A stretch of DNA of 64,000 nucleotides. Source: JALNZU01 sp964463695. Lineage in GTDB: Bacteria; Bacteroidota; Bacteroidia; Bacteroidales; F082. Under the pieces are notes generated by a model that was not told the DNA's origin, ran no database searches, and saw only the letters and a program-made list of their open reading frames with translations. The DNA is taken from contig CAYXCZ010000005.1 in the NCBI GenBank assembly GCA_964463695.1, forward strand, positions 62,001 through 126,000, read 5' to 3'. Made by a program: the position numbers and the translations under genes. Of the stretch, positions 19,081 to 28,833 are shown piece after piece (position 1 is the stretch's first letter; each line of letters begins with the position of its first letter).

Positions 19081-20382
19081 ATGGAACACACACACGCTTT
19101 AATTCCGCTTTGGGCTTCCATACCTTTTGCGATAATGTTGCTATTTATAGCTATTGGGCCCCTGTTTTTTCATCATTGGTGGGAAGAGAATAAAAACAAG
19201 TTAATCATTTCGCTTGCTTTAGGAACACCTACCGCCATCTACTTGATTGCAAATGGATTAACAGATAAACTTACCCATCAGTTGGTTTTCGATTACATAC
19301 CGTTTATTGTTTTGTTGGGCTCACTTTTTATAATTACAGGTGGCATTCAGCTCAAAGGAGATATTGAAGCCAAGCCAGCTATAAATACTCTTTTTCTAGC
19401 TATCGGAGCCTTACTAGCTTCATTTATGGGAACAACCGGTGCAGCAATGTTACTCATTCGTCCGGTTATAAAAACAAACTCCGAAAGGAAATATAAAGTG
19501 CACACCATTTTATTTTTTATTGCCGTTGTAGCCAATGCAGGGGGATTGTTAACCCCACTTGGTGACCCGCCATTATTTTTATTATACCTCCGTGGCGCTC
19601 CATTTGAGTGGTTTTTTCATTTAACAAAAGAATGGGCTTTTGTAAATGGACTATTGTTAGTTGTCTACTTCATTTTTGACACCTATTATCACAAAAAAGA
19701 ACCAGCAGCTAATGTTAAAAAAGATCATACCCAGATTGAAAAGCTCGGTATTTCAGGAACTTATAATTTCATTTTTCTAATTGGTATCGTTTTATCAGTA
19801 GCTTTTTTAAACCAAAACTATCTTCAAATTATTAAAGACAATCATTATTTTGGTTTTATCCGTGAGGCTGTAATGCTCTCTTTTGCCGGAATGTCGCTTT
19901 ACTTTACACCTCAATTGTTACGTAAAGAGAATAAATTTACATGGACGCCAATTATCGAAGTTGCCTTCTTATTCCTGGGCATTTTTGTAACAATGGTGCC
20001 AGCCTTGCTTTGGTTGCGCGACAATGCTCCTACACTTGGAATAGACTCTGTTGCAATGTTTTACTACGCCACCGGAGGCTTAAGTTCCTTCCTTGATAAT
20101 GCTCCGACAGCTTTAGCTTTTCACAATTTAGCCCTTGGAATGGTTGACCCAACCGCAACAAATTTAGTAGCAGGAATCTCTGAAGAGTTCCTTACAGCCA
20201 TTTCTTTGGGGGCTGTTTTCTTTGGTGCTATGACCTATATTGGAAACGGTCCAAACTTTATGGTTAAAGCCATTGCAGAAGAAAATAACATTTCCATGCC
20301 AAGTTTCTTTGGGTATATTTTCAAATTTTCAATAATTATTTTATTGCCGATTTACATACTTACACAACTTCTATTTTTATAA
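19081..20382 (+). CDS. nhaD: NhaD-type Na+/H+ antiporter
   Basis: Inner-membrane antiporter expelling Na+ in exchange for protons (ArsB/NhaD superfamily). The 433-residue product has about 12 hydrophobic segments. Family motifs include ATFMGTTGAAM-like residues near 110 (read here as SFMGTTGAAMLLIRP), NAGGLLTPLGDPPLFL near 155, the loop SSFLDNAPTALAF near 340, and GAMTYIGNGPNFMVKAIAE near 380. The start MEHTHALIPLW is chosen because a 33-codon upstream extension would contain the promoter. Monocistronic, followed by a strong terminator. It fits a Na+-based economy, as do the AGCS symporters at 29-32 kb. Confidence 0.9.
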   Translation: MEHTHALIPLWASIPFAIMLLFIAIGPLFFHHWWEENKNKLIISLALGTPTAIYLIANGLTDKLTHQLVFDYIPFIVLLGSLFIITGGIQLKGDIEAKPAINTLFLAIGALLASFMGTTGAAMLLIRPVIKTNSERKYKVHTILFFIAVVANAGGLLTPLGDPPLFLLYLRGAPFEWFFHLTKEWAFVNGLLLVVYFIFDTYYHKKEPAANVKKDHTQIEKLGISGTYNFIFLIGIVLSVAFLNQNYLQIIKDNHYFGFIREAVMLSFAGMSLYFTPQLLRKENKFTWTPIIEVAFLFLGIFVTMVPALLWLRDNAPTLGIDSVAMFYYATGGLSSFLDNAPTALAFHNLALGMVDPTATNLVAGISEEFLTAISLGAVFFGAMTYIGNGPNFMVKAIAEENNISMPSFFGYIFKFSIIILLPIYILTQLLFL

Positions 20383-20397
20383 ATAAGTTGCATTAAC

Positions 20398-20442
20398 AAA
20401 AAAGACTGCCAGATTGGGAATCCCAAACTAGCAGTCTTTTTT
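20398..20442. terminator. bidirectional intrinsic terminator
   Basis: AAAAAAGACTGC (20398-20409) pairs with GCAGTCTTTTTT (20431-20442), and the inner TTGGGAATCCCAA extends the hairpin. It separates convergent nhaD and the cupin gene. Confidence 0.85.
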
Positions 20443-20458
20443 GTTTTAATTATATCGT

Positions 20459-20929
20459 TTATAAGCCTAACTGATGAAGGATTTTTTTGTTAAAATCAAG
20501 TCCAGAACCTCCAAATTCTTCGGGTGCCCATGACGCAAAATGCTTGTCGACTTTGACATCATAAGGACCATCTTTCACTTCATAAGCAACTGAACCCGGC
20601 TCGAGGCAAATGATGCTGTGCCAGGTTCGTGGAGCAATCTCGCATCCGAACTGCCCTTGCGAATGATCTAAAACAATATGATCAGTAATCGCCCCGGAGT
20701 CATCATATTCAACAACGAGAATTCTGCCACGCAAGCAAAAAAAGGCTTCTGTTTTATCAGGCATTTCGTGCTTGTGTGGTTGAATGTATGTATCTGGTTC
20801 CATTGCATTTAGCATGCGTTGCAGCGTATCAGCATCATTCTGATGGAAGTTAAAATTTAACCTCCTTCTTGGAGATATAAAAGCTTTATCTGCCAAGCTT
20901 GATATCATCTGCTCATCAATCTTTATCAT
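20459..20929 (-). CDS. WbuC-family cupin-fold metalloprotein
   Basis: 156 residues of the WbuC cupin family, often found in O-antigen or polysaccharide loci. Cupin motif 1 is seen in QPHKHEMPDKTEAFFCLRG (about 50-68), with His and Glu positioned to bind metal, and motif 2 in PRTWHSIICLEPG (about 110-122). The biochemical reaction is not known. It is encoded just downstream of ettA on the same strand (39 bp), possibly co-transcribed; the glycosyltransferase at 22.8 kb is the only nearby polysaccharide-type gene. Confidence 0.8.
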   Translation of the reverse strand: MIKIDEQMISSLADKAFISPRRRLNFNFHQNDADTLQRMLNAMEPDTYIQPHKHEMPDKTEAFFCLRGRILVVEYDDSGAITDHIVLDHSQGQFGCEIAPRTWHSIICLEPGSVAYEVKDGPYDVKVDKHFASWAPEEFGGSGLDFNKKILHQLGL

Positions 20930-20968
20930 GTGAAAATCTTCGGTTAAAAAGAAATAAGTCTAATATAA

Positions 20969-22648
20969 TTAGCTGGATATGAGCTTTTTATATCTAATTC
21001 GTGATGGTCCGATATTACCGAGTCTTTTTCGCTTATTTTCTTCATATTCCGTGTAACCGCCTTCAAAAAAATAAACCTGAGAGTTTCCTTCAAAAGCAAG
21101 GATATGAGTCGCAACCCGATCGAGAAACCATCGATCGTGCGAGATGATGACGGCGCAACCGGCAAAATTTTCGATACCTTCTTCCAATGCCCTTAACGTG
21201 TTCACATCAATATCATTTGAAGGCTCATCAAGCAGCAGCACATTGGCCTCTTGTTTCAGTGTCAATGCCAAATGCATGCGATTACGTTCACCGCCTGAAA
21301 GAACACCGGCTTTTTTTCCCTGATCATTACCCTGAAAGTTGAAACGCGCTACATAAGCCCTTGAATTGATCGTTCTGTTTCCCAACTTAAGGTCATCATG
21401 GCCTCCGGAAATAACTTCAAAAACAGTTTTTTCCGGATCAATCTCTTCATGGGCCTGATCAACATATCCTATTTTTACCGTTTCACCAACTTCAAAGCTA
21501 CCCGTATCAGGCTTTTCAAGCCCCATAATCATGCGAAATAAGGTTGTTTTACCAGCTCCATTCGGGCCGATGACACCAACTATTCCGGCTGGCGGTAGGC
21601 TGAAGTTGAGATTTTCAAAAAGAATACGGTCACCAAATGATTTCGTAACATTTTGACATTCAATAACTTTATTTCCCAACCGATCACCATTCGGAATAAA
21701 GAGTTCCAGGCGATCTTCCTTTTGTTTGGAGTCTTCGTTAAGAAGTTTTTCGTAGGAGGACAAACGGGCTTTTGATTTGGCATGACGGGCTTTGGGGGCC
21801 ATACGAACCCATTCAAGCTCTCTTTCCAATGTTTTACGCCTGCGACTTTCTGTTTTTTCTTCCATTTCAAGTCGCTTCGATTTCTGCTCAAGCCAGGAGG
21901 AATAATTTCCTTTATAAGGAATTCCTTCACCTCTGTCGAGTTCAAGAATCCAGCCAGCAGCATGATCGAGAAAATACCTGTCGTGAGTTACTGCTATAAC
22001 AGTTCCTTTATATTGTTGCAGGTGCATTTCAAGCCACTCAACAGACTCTGCATCAAGATGATTTGTAGGTTCGTCCAAAAGTAGAATATCGGGTTCGCTC
22101 AGCAGCAAGCGGCATAATGCCACCCTGCGGCGTTCGCCCCCTGATAAAACTGCTACTGAAGCATCACCATCAGGACAACGTAGTGCATCCATAGCACGTT
22201 CCAATTTGTTATCGAGCTCCCATGCGTCTTTTTGCTCGATCAGATCTGTTAGGCGGCCTTGTTCTTCGATGAGCTTTGTCATCTCATCATCCGACATTGG
22301 TTCCATGAAACGATTATTGACATCTTCATATGCTTTCAGAATGTCGACAATCTCCTGAACCCCTTCCTCAACTACCTGTCTTACAGTCTTCAAAGGATCA
22401 AGATCAGGTTCCTGGTCAAGCATACCAACGCTATAACCTGGAGAAAATACCACTTCTCCCTGATACGACTTTTCTTTTCCTGCAATAATGCGGAGCAAGG
22501 TTGACTTACCAGAACCATTTAAACCAATGATGCCGATTTTAGCACCATAAAAAAATGACAGGTATATGTCTTTAAGAATTTGACGGTTTGGTGGCACAAT
22601 TTTGCTGACACCTACCATCGAAAAAATTATCTTTTTATCGTCTGACAC
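20969..22648 (-). CDS. ettA: energy-dependent translational throttle protein EttA (ABC-F)
   Basis: Cytoplasmic ABC-F ATPase that binds the ribosomal E site and gates the first elongation step according to ATP level. 559 residues with two ABC domains. First: Walker A GLNGSGKST (about 42-50) and signature LSGGERRRVALCR (about 168). Second: Walker A GPNGAGKTT (about 356) and signature LSGGERNRMHLAL (about 450). Between them lie the EttA arm and the P-site tRNA-interaction motif linker (about 245-320, rich in Arg, Lys and Glu). Length and order match EttA. Its promoter is at 22720-22749. Confidence 0.92.
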   Translation of the reverse strand: MSDDKKIIFSMVGVSKIVPPNRQILKDIYLSFFYGAKIGIIGLNGSGKSTLLRIIAGKEKSYQGEVVFSPGYSVGMLDQEPDLDPLKTVRQVVEEGVQEIVDILKAYEDVNNRFMEPMSDDEMTKLIEEQGRLTDLIEQKDAWELDNKLERAMDALRCPDGDASVAVLSGGERRRVALCRLLLSEPDILLLDEPTNHLDAESVEWLEMHLQQYKGTVIAVTHDRYFLDHAAGWILELDRGEGIPYKGNYSSWLEQKSKRLEMEEKTESRRRKTLERELEWVRMAPKARHAKSKARLSSYEKLLNEDSKQKEDRLELFIPNGDRLGNKVIECQNVTKSFGDRILFENLNFSLPPAGIVGVIGPNGAGKTTLFRMIMGLEKPDTGSFEVGETVKIGYVDQAHEEIDPEKTVFEVISGGHDDLKLGNRTINSRAYVARFNFQGNDQGKKAGVLSGGERNRMHLALTLKQEANVLLLDEPSNDIDVNTLRALEEGIENFAGCAVIISHDRWFLDRVATHILAFEGNSQVYFFEGGYTEYEENKRKRLGNIGPSRIRYKKLISS

Positions 22649-22719
22649 TGTTTATAAGAATTTAGTTTTTATCAAAAAATGATTCGGTAATTAACAACGG
22701 AGTTCAACAGTTAAGTTGA

Positions 22720-22749
22720 CAAATATATAAAATCAGCCGCAACTTCCAA
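22720..22749 (-). promoter_or_regulatory. promoter of ettA
   Basis: The minus strand carries -7 TATATTTG (22720-22727) and -33 TTG (22747-22749) with a 19-bp spacer, a full Bacteroidota promoter. It gives a leader of about 65 nt. Confidence 0.65.
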
Positions 22750-22767
22750 TGCGACAAACACACGAAT

Positions 22768-23946
22768 TTATTTCCCCAACTCTTTATACATTTCAAATTC
22801 CAGTCTGGCGGTGGCACTTTCCCAGTTATAAAAATCATTAACAAAACGATGTCCGTTAAGGGCGATTGTATCAGAAAATGAAGGGTTTGTCAACAATCTG
22901 ATGATTGCTTTCGAAAGTTCTGCAGCTGTTTCACCAACAAGAATGTGCTCTTCATTTATTGCCTTCAACGAGTCGTTTGCCAAAGGAGTTGTTACACAGG
23001 GTATCTGCATTGACATGGCTTCCAGCAATTTGTTTTGCAAACCAGTTCCCATCTGCATTGGTGCTACAAAAACCCTTGAACCTGCATAAGCATGTCTTAT
23101 GTCATCCATCCATCCACTTACATATATCCGTTCATTGGCAAGATTTACAACACTTCTATCGGGAGTAGCCCCTGCAATCAGGAGCTTTGCTTCGGGATTT
23201 TCTTTCCAAACCATGGGCATGATAACCTGTGATAAAAAAACTGCAGCATTAACATTTGGTGGATAAGCCATGTTTCCGGTAAATACCACATCATACTTTT
23301 TGTCCATTTGCCTAGGTATGAAATAATCGTGATCCACACCATTTGGAATAACGATAATTTCCTCTTTATGAGTATGTTGAATAAGATCACGATCGGGTAA
23401 GCTAATGATTGTTTTAAGATCAAAATCATCAAAAACCGCTGCTTCGTAATTAGCGAGGCGTTTGAACTCCATTTTGAAAAAAGGTTTCATAAAAAATGAG
23501 GCCAAAAGCATTCTCCTATGCATCCCCATCGAAAAAACATCTTGATAATCAAGCACTTTAGGTAGCTTATGATAACGAATATATTCAGCAACACGTAAAA
23601 GTTGTCCATAAATAATATCTGGCTGATGGTGTTTTATGAGCTGGTTGATACGTTTATGTGCAGAGTGGCTGTAAAAATATCCTGTTTGAAGCGGCTTTCC
23701 GGATATCCATGCCAGGAGGAGGTTTAAAACAATTGCTGTTTTTGATAAATCAATGAAATTGACTGATTTACAATAAGGTTGTAAGGCTCTGAATGCTTTT
23801 TGTTTGTCAGCCGAACTATCTGTATTTAAAGCACAGAGAATGATTTCATTTGATTTTGAAAGACACCTTATCTGATGAAAAGCCCTAAGTTTGTCTCCCT
23901 TTTCAAGGGGCCATGGAATTCTGGACAGCAAAACAAAAATTCTCAT
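22768..23946 (-). CDS. glycosyltransferase (GT4-like)
   Basis: 392-residue GT-B-fold glycosyltransferase. The N-terminal half starts MRIFVLLSRIPWPLEKGDKL, the acceptor-domain signature of group-1 sugar transferases of exopolysaccharide systems. The C-terminal half has VIPNGVDHDYF (about 205), FTGNMAYPPNVNA (about 225) and a nucleotide-sugar-binding region, APMQMGTGLQNKLLEAMSM (about 295), with the conserved Glu of the E-x7-E motif. It is not inside a polysaccharide cluster, so the glycan it builds is unknown. Own promoter at 23987-23994. Confidence 0.85.
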   Translation of the reverse strand: MRIFVLLSRIPWPLEKGDKLRAFHQIRCLSKSNEIILCALNTDSSADKQKAFRALQPYCKSVNFIDLSKTAIVLNLLLAWISGKPLQTGYFYSHSAHKRINQLIKHHQPDIIYGQLLRVAEYIRYHKLPKVLDYQDVFSMGMHRRMLLASFFMKPFFKMEFKRLANYEAAVFDDFDLKTIISLPDRDLIQHTHKEEIIVIPNGVDHDYFIPRQMDKKYDVVFTGNMAYPPNVNAAVFLSQVIMPMVWKENPEAKLLIAGATPDRSVVNLANERIYVSGWMDDIRHAYAGSRVFVAPMQMGTGLQNKLLEAMSMQIPCVTTPLANDSLKAINEEHILVGETAAELSKAIIRLLTNPSFSDTIALNGHRFVNDFYNWESATARLEFEMYKELGK

Positions 23947-23986
23947 ACGGATAGCAGTAAGTGTTAGATTTCCTATAATTCAATTG

Positions 23987-23994
23987 CAAAGATA
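23987..23994 (-). promoter_or_regulatory. -7 box of the glycosyltransferase gene
   Basis: The minus strand reads TATCTTTG, an exact match, 40 bp upstream of the ATG. Confidence 0.45.
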
Positions 23995-24076
23995 AACCTT
24001 AGCTGTTAAGATTGAATAGAAGTAATTCGAAAACCCTGGAAAGAAACCATTTTTACACAGTGCCGAGATTATTTAA

Positions 24077-25216
24077 TTAGGAAGGCGGCATAAAAAGAAG
24101 GCACACCTTTGCTCCGCCTTCTGGTTTATTATTGATTGAGATTTTACCACCATGAGCCTCCATAATTAACCTTACGGCAGTGAGTGAAAGTCCACTGGAA
24201 GCCCGTTCTGACATTGCTTCAGGATCAAATTCCTTTGAGAAGAAATCCAATATCTCGCTTATGAATCCCGGGCCATCATCGCTAACCTGAAGGCAGACTT
24301 CTTTTTTATCATTTTCAAACGTATTCAATTCAATGAGACCACCATCTGGTAAATTATTAACCGCGTTCTCAACAAGAATCACAAGGCATTTGCGAATCAA
24401 TTCCGAATCACCGGTAACGAGCATTGAATCACTTACAGGGCTAACAAAAAGTTTTATATTTCTTTCTGTGATGCGATACTGTAATTCGTCCAAAGCCATT
24501 TCAAAAAGAACGTTCACTAACAATGGAAACATTTCCGGACGCTGGCTCCTGGTTTGAAGCGAAGTGATGAGCAGAGCCATTTCTGAAAATCGCGCCAGTC
24601 GATTAGACGTTTGCTCCATTGATACTAAATATTCCTGTTGTTCTTCGGTGAGGGTGGTAGTTTGCATGATAGAATTCAATCCTACCAACGCGTTGAGTGG
24701 TGTTCTTAATTCATGTCCTATAATAGAAAGAAAATCACTTTTAGATTTTTCGATACGCCCAAGTTGCTCATTGGCTATCTCCAGTTGTGCTGTCCTATCC
24801 CTAACAATAATCTCAAGGTTTCGGTTCAAACTATCCAGCTGTTTCCTTCTAGAGTTAAGCTCAAGCTGGGTTTTAACCCGAGCCAGGAGTTCGGCACTAT
24901 TGAAAGGTTTTGTAACATAATCATTGGCCCCAGCTTTAAAGCCCTTTACAATGCTGTCTTCGTCGGTTTTTGCTGTAAGAAAAATCACCGAAATATCGGC
25001 AGTTGCTGCATTGGATCTCAATTTCTGACACACCTCAAAGCCATCCATTTCCGGCATCATGATATCGAGCAAAATCAAATCAAAATCGTTGGCATTTGCC
25101 AGCTCTAAAGCACTTTTTCCATCGGTCGAATATGCAATATTATAGTTTTGCTCGACAAGAATATTGCCAACAATTTGAATATTCCTGGGATTATCATCAA
25201 CAACTAATATATTCAT
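24077..25216 (-). CDS. response regulator-histidine kinase hybrid
   Basis: 379 residues with a receiver domain first (about 1-118; acidic D7/D8, phospho-acceptor D51 in LLDIMMPEMDG, K103 in VTKPF). A short coiled coil (about 120-160) follows, then a dimerisation/phosphotransfer domain with H168 (IIGHELRTPLN) and a HATPase domain (N box ENAVNN, G1 DDGPGF, G2 GLSLTAV). There are no membrane segments, so it acts in the cytoplasm, perhaps as a phosphorelay relay for the membrane kinase encoded 36 bp upstream in the same operon. The signal is unknown. Confidence 0.88.
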   Translation of the reverse strand: MNILVVDDNPRNIQIVGNILVEQNYNIAYSTDGKSALELANANDFDLILLDIMMPEMDGFEVCQKLRSNAATADISVIFLTAKTDEDSIVKGFKAGANDYVTKPFNSAELLARVKTQLELNSRRKQLDSLNRNLEIIVRDRTAQLEIANEQLGRIEKSKSDFLSIIGHELRTPLNALVGLNSIMQTTTLTEEQQEYLVSMEQTSNRLARFSEMALLITSLQTRSQRPEMFPLLVNVLFEMALDELQYRITERNIKLFVSPVSDSMLVTGDSELIRKCLVILVENAVNNLPDGGLIELNTFENDKKEVCLQVSDDGPGFISEILDFFSKEFDPEAMSERASSGLSLTAVRLIMEAHGGKISINNKPEGGAKVCLLFMPPS

Positions 25217-25252
25217 CTATAACATCTTAAAGATTAAATCAAGCTAATTTTA

Positions 25253-28084
25253 TTATTCTGTTATGAAATCAGCAGCATTGGTTGTAAGCTCAAAAAGATT
25301 CAAGTGTTCGATGATTTTTTCAACATCAAAAGTTTTGATGCTTTTTTTCAAATCACTACTAAAATCCACTAAGATTGTTTGGTTATTAGCCAGACCATAT
25401 CGATGCATTTCATCTGCAAATTGTGCAGCATCATGAATAAAATGACTTTGTTTTGCTTTGAAATACTTTTTCATTAATTGCTGAGCCATTTCATTGCTTG
25501 TAATGAACAGCAGTTTTTCTCTTTCAAATTTGATATTGCTTTGATTCTTACTACCGATCAATTCTGATAATCTATTTTTAATTAGATCAGATTCCTCAGG
25601 CAGTTTGAATACATGCATTGCCAACAAACTGATTTTCAATTCTACATGAAGTACATCTTTATACACAAAAACTGGGTCATGCTGAAGAATCCCTGCAGAG
25701 AAATCATTAAACTCGTTACCAAATTCATTGTAATTCAACGCATTCAGATCAACGATCAATACTTTGTACAATTTATGCTTTCCATAAACCTGCAACAAAT
25801 CCAGGTCGGCAAAAACGTCACAAGTAAGCTCAGATTTGTTCACAATCTGATCAACCAGTGTTTTGATAGTCAAGTCATTGCTCACTAAACACAAAGGAGC
25901 AGGAATAACCTGATGAATATTTTCAGTAGTGATGAGCCGAAGATGAGTTCTTTCGGGTATTACGGTTACTGATGGGAAATTCAAAATAAATTTTGTCCCT
26001 TCATTCAGGCTGCTTGTTGCATGAATGCTCCCACTCATAGCCTCAACCAGGCGTCTGGTGATCGTTAAACCCAAACCCGTTCCTTTCACATTTATTTTCC
26101 CAGGCGCTGACTGGAAGAAGGCTTCAAAAATTTGCTCAAGTTCTGACTGCTCCATGCCATGACCTGTATCAGAAACCTCAATTGAAAGATCACCATGAAA
26201 TTCATTTTGCATGGTGATTTCAGCCTTAACTTTAACCATCCCTGCAGATGTAAACTTTATGGCATTACCAATAAGATTAAACATAATTTGGCGTAGTGAA
26301 CTTTCGCTGAAGTGGATGGTACGAGGAAATGAAGACTTGATATCTACTAAAAATTCAATTTCTTTTTGCTGAAACTGAGGTTCAAAAATTCGTTTAACAT
26401 CTTCTATCAATATCCTGAATTCCAATGGTTTATATTCAATATCGATCTTCCCTGATTCAATTTTTGATAAGTCAAGGATATCGTTTATCAGGACTAGCAA
26501 GTTCTGACCACTGCTGCGGATTGACTCCAAATAACTTAGTTGTTGTGCGTCGCTAATCAATCGTTCGAGAATATCAGTAAATCCAATTACTGAGTTCATT
26601 GGAGTTCTGATTTCGTGACTCATATTAGCTAAAAACTGACTTTTAAGTCTATTGCTTTGCTCAGCATCTTGTTTTGCAATGAGCAACTCATCAGCGTATT
26701 CTTTAAGCTTATCGCGGGCCTCCTCAATTTCTTTATTCTTGATTCTCAGCAGTTTGTTTTTTCTGTTGATAAACCTCAACACATACAACATGAACAAAAT
26801 TCCTAAAACAAGAAAAACGAAGCCAGTCATTATCAAGTAATTATATAACAATTGGCGCTTAATTCTTAAATCGGCCAATTGTTTTTCGTTTTCGAGCAAT
26901 GCTATTTTACTATCAGTTTGTTCACGATTGAACATTGCCTGCATTTGGTAAACAACTTTTTGTGTATTCTCATTTAAGATACTGTCATTCAATACAGTAG
27001 ATTTCTCCAGAAAGTAAATTGCATCTTTTGTATTTCCTGCCGCTTTTTGAATCTCATACAGGAATTTGTAGGCATCCTTAAGAGCCGACCGATTGCTGGT
27101 TCGTTCAGCTAACCTTAGCCCTTCACTTGCATAAGGAAGCGCTTTTTGAAAGTTCTTATTTAAAATGTGTATCTGAGTAATCTTTAAATTATTGATTGCC
27201 AAATAATATAAATCATTGGTGGAGGTATTTAACTGTAAGCTGAGCGTGAAATAATTCAGTGCTTTTTCGAGATCACCTTTTCTTAAAAACACTTCGCCCA
27301 TATCGTTATAACAAATAGCGACACCACGCTGTGATTTTGTCTCACGATTAACCTCGAGTGAAAGCATGAAATACTCAAGAGCTTTGTCAAGATCGTTTTT
27401 ATTCAGGTGCACATGGCCAATGTTATTCAAGTTAATTGCCACACCATTAAGGTTGTTAGTCATTTGCTCAACGCGCAAACATTCTCTGAAATTTCTCAAC
27501 GCTTCTTCGTGGTTGTCGAGAGATAGATAAATATTTCCAAGGCCATTGGTTGCAAAAACATAACCGCGCTGATAAGAAATTGAATCTGAAATTGTTAATG
27601 CTCTTTGATAAGCATCAATAGCCTTGGCATAGCGATCCATTCTACGGTAAATTAAACCAAGATTGTTAAGTGCAGTAACTAAATTTACACCGCTCATATA
27701 TCGTTCAGCATAATATTGCTGCTGATAATGCCAAAACAATGCCGATTCAAAGTCATATGCCTGACGTTGGGCGATACCATATCGTCCCATCTGGTCAATA
27801 AAAAAAACAATAAGACTTGAATCTTCAAGTGAGTTCATGGAAGTTTGAAGCAACAGACTTGCTTCTGCTGTACTTTTTTTGTTGACAAGCATGCTGTCGA
27901 CATCCAGAAGCCCTTGCGTCATTTTGAGGGAATCAGACTGATAGTGTGAAAAAGCGTCAGTCTCAATAACGCGCTTTCCGGAATCACTCAGCGATTGCGA
28001 ATTAAGATCCAATCCGGCAAACATCAAAAATGAGAGAATTCCCATAAAAATGTTACGAAGGAAAATTGAATCGAAGGGCTTCAT
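25253..28084 (-). CDS. TPR-sensor hybrid-like histidine kinase with degenerate C-terminal region
   Basis: 943 residues. A signal peptide or anchor (about 1-30) leads into about six TPR units (roughly 95-350, e.g. ALNNLGLIYRRMDRYAKAI), then a transmembrane segment (about 415-440), a coiled coil, HisKA with H490 (NMSHEIRTP) and HATPase (NLIGNAIKFT, DTGHGM, GTGLGLTI). The last 210 residues contain two receiver-like halves (KVLIVDLNAL and KLLFITSNEM) that lack a full acidic pocket, so they look like pseudo-receivers. The start at 28084 is preferred over 28111 because a -7 box overlaps the latter. It forms an operon with the response regulator-kinase downstream. Confidence 0.85.
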   Translation of the reverse strand: MKPFDSIFLRNIFMGILSFLMFAGLDLNSQSLSDSGKRVIETDAFSHYQSDSLKMTQGLLDVDSMLVNKKSTAEASLLLQTSMNSLEDSSLIVFFIDQMGRYGIAQRQAYDFESALFWHYQQQYYAERYMSGVNLVTALNNLGLIYRRMDRYAKAIDAYQRALTISDSISYQRGYVFATNGLGNIYLSLDNHEEALRNFRECLRVEQMTNNLNGVAINLNNIGHVHLNKNDLDKALEYFMLSLEVNRETKSQRGVAICYNDMGEVFLRKGDLEKALNYFTLSLQLNTSTNDLYYLAINNLKITQIHILNKNFQKALPYASEGLRLAERTSNRSALKDAYKFLYEIQKAAGNTKDAIYFLEKSTVLNDSILNENTQKVVYQMQAMFNREQTDSKIALLENEKQLADLRIKRQLLYNYLIMTGFVFLVLGILFMLYVLRFINRKNKLLRIKNKEIEEARDKLKEYADELLIAKQDAEQSNRLKSQFLANMSHEIRTPMNSVIGFTDILERLISDAQQLSYLESIRSSGQNLLVLINDILDLSKIESGKIDIEYKPLEFRILIEDVKRIFEPQFQQKEIEFLVDIKSSFPRTIHFSESSLRQIMFNLIGNAIKFTSAGMVKVKAEITMQNEFHGDLSIEVSDTGHGMEQSELEQIFEAFFQSAPGKINVKGTGLGLTITRRLVEAMSGSIHATSSLNEGTKFILNFPSVTVIPERTHLRLITTENIHQVIPAPLCLVSNDLTIKTLVDQIVNKSELTCDVFADLDLLQVYGKHKLYKVLIVDLNALNYNEFGNEFNDFSAGILQHDPVFVYKDVLHVELKISLLAMHVFKLPEESDLIKNRLSELIGSKNQSNIKFEREKLLFITSNEMAQQLMKKYFKAKQSHFIHDAAQFADEMHRYGLANNQTILVDFSSDLKKSIKTFDVEKIIEHLNLFELTTNAADFITE

Positions 28085-28108
28085 GAAGGTTGAGTGATTT
28101 ACACGATT

Positions 28109-28116
28109 CAAAATTA
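28109..28116 (-). promoter_or_regulatory. -7 box of the sensor-kinase operon
   Basis: The minus strand reads TAATTTTG, matching TAnnTTTG, 24 bp before the ATG at 28084. It overlaps the more upstream in-frame ATG and thereby argues against that start. Confidence 0.5.
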
Positions 28117-28247
28117 ATAAAAGCTTTGATATAAGCTAATGATTTATTGATCAGGGCCGAATATTGTTAATTATCCAGCATTTTGAATTACTTTAACACT
28201 AATTACAAAACAAAGTGAAGTTAAACCTGTTTACATAGAAAGAAATA

Positions 28248-28781
28248 ATGATGTCATTAAAAAGAATACTCAAGCCCCTGATGCTGCTCGCATACATTTT
28301 CCTTTTTGGTCAATGTACACATAGCCAACAGGTGCAAGATGAGAAAGCAACTTATAAAATTCCTGAAGGTATGATTGGAAAAATTGAAAAAACAGAGGCT
28401 GAATGGCTCAAAGAACTTGGACCTGAAAAATATAAAATATTGCGCCAATGTAGCACAGAACCGCCTTTTACAGGCAAATACGTTAATCACAAAGGCAAGG
28501 GCAGCTATGTTTGTTCAGGTTGTGGGACTGTGCTTTTTTCTTCTGAAACTAAATTCGATTCGAAGTCAGGATGGCCAAGTTTTTTTGATGCTGTTGAAAA
28601 AAACAAGATTAAAGAGATTCGGGATACCAGTTATGGCATGATTCGTACAGAAATTAAGTGTGCTACCTGTGAGGGTCATCTTGGGCATGTGTTTCCCGAT
28701 GGTCCTCCTCCTTCTGGTTTGAGGTATTGCGTGAACTCAGCAGCTCTTGACTTTATTCCTATAGAAGACAGTAAAAAATAG
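28248..28781 (+). CDS. msrB: peptide methionine-(R)-S-oxide reductase, exported form
   Basis: Repairs methionine-R-sulfoxide in proteins. After an export signal ending FLFGQC (possible lipoprotein Cys near residue 24), the 177-residue product is a complete MsrB domain. It shows a zinc-binding CSGC and CATC pair, the substrate-pocket KSGWPSFF, EGHLGHVFPDGP, and catalytic C161 in RYCVNSAAL. The signal peptide places it in the periplasm or on the outer membrane, where it would repair envelope proteins. Two adjacent ATGs (28248, 28251) could start it. Monocistronic. Confidence 0.92.
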   Translation: MMSLKRILKPLMLLAYIFLFGQCTHSQQVQDEKATYKIPEGMIGKIEKTEAEWLKELGPEKYKILRQCSTEPPFTGKYVNHKGKGSYVCSGCGTVLFSSETKFDSKSGWPSFFDAVEKNKIKEIRDTSYGMIRTEIKCATCEGHLGHVFPDGPPPSGLRYCVNSAALDFIPIEDSKK

Positions 28782-28833
28782 AGAAGCATTTCGATCTCAT
28801 ATCACCGTTTTACTGCGATGAAATATCGCTTCT

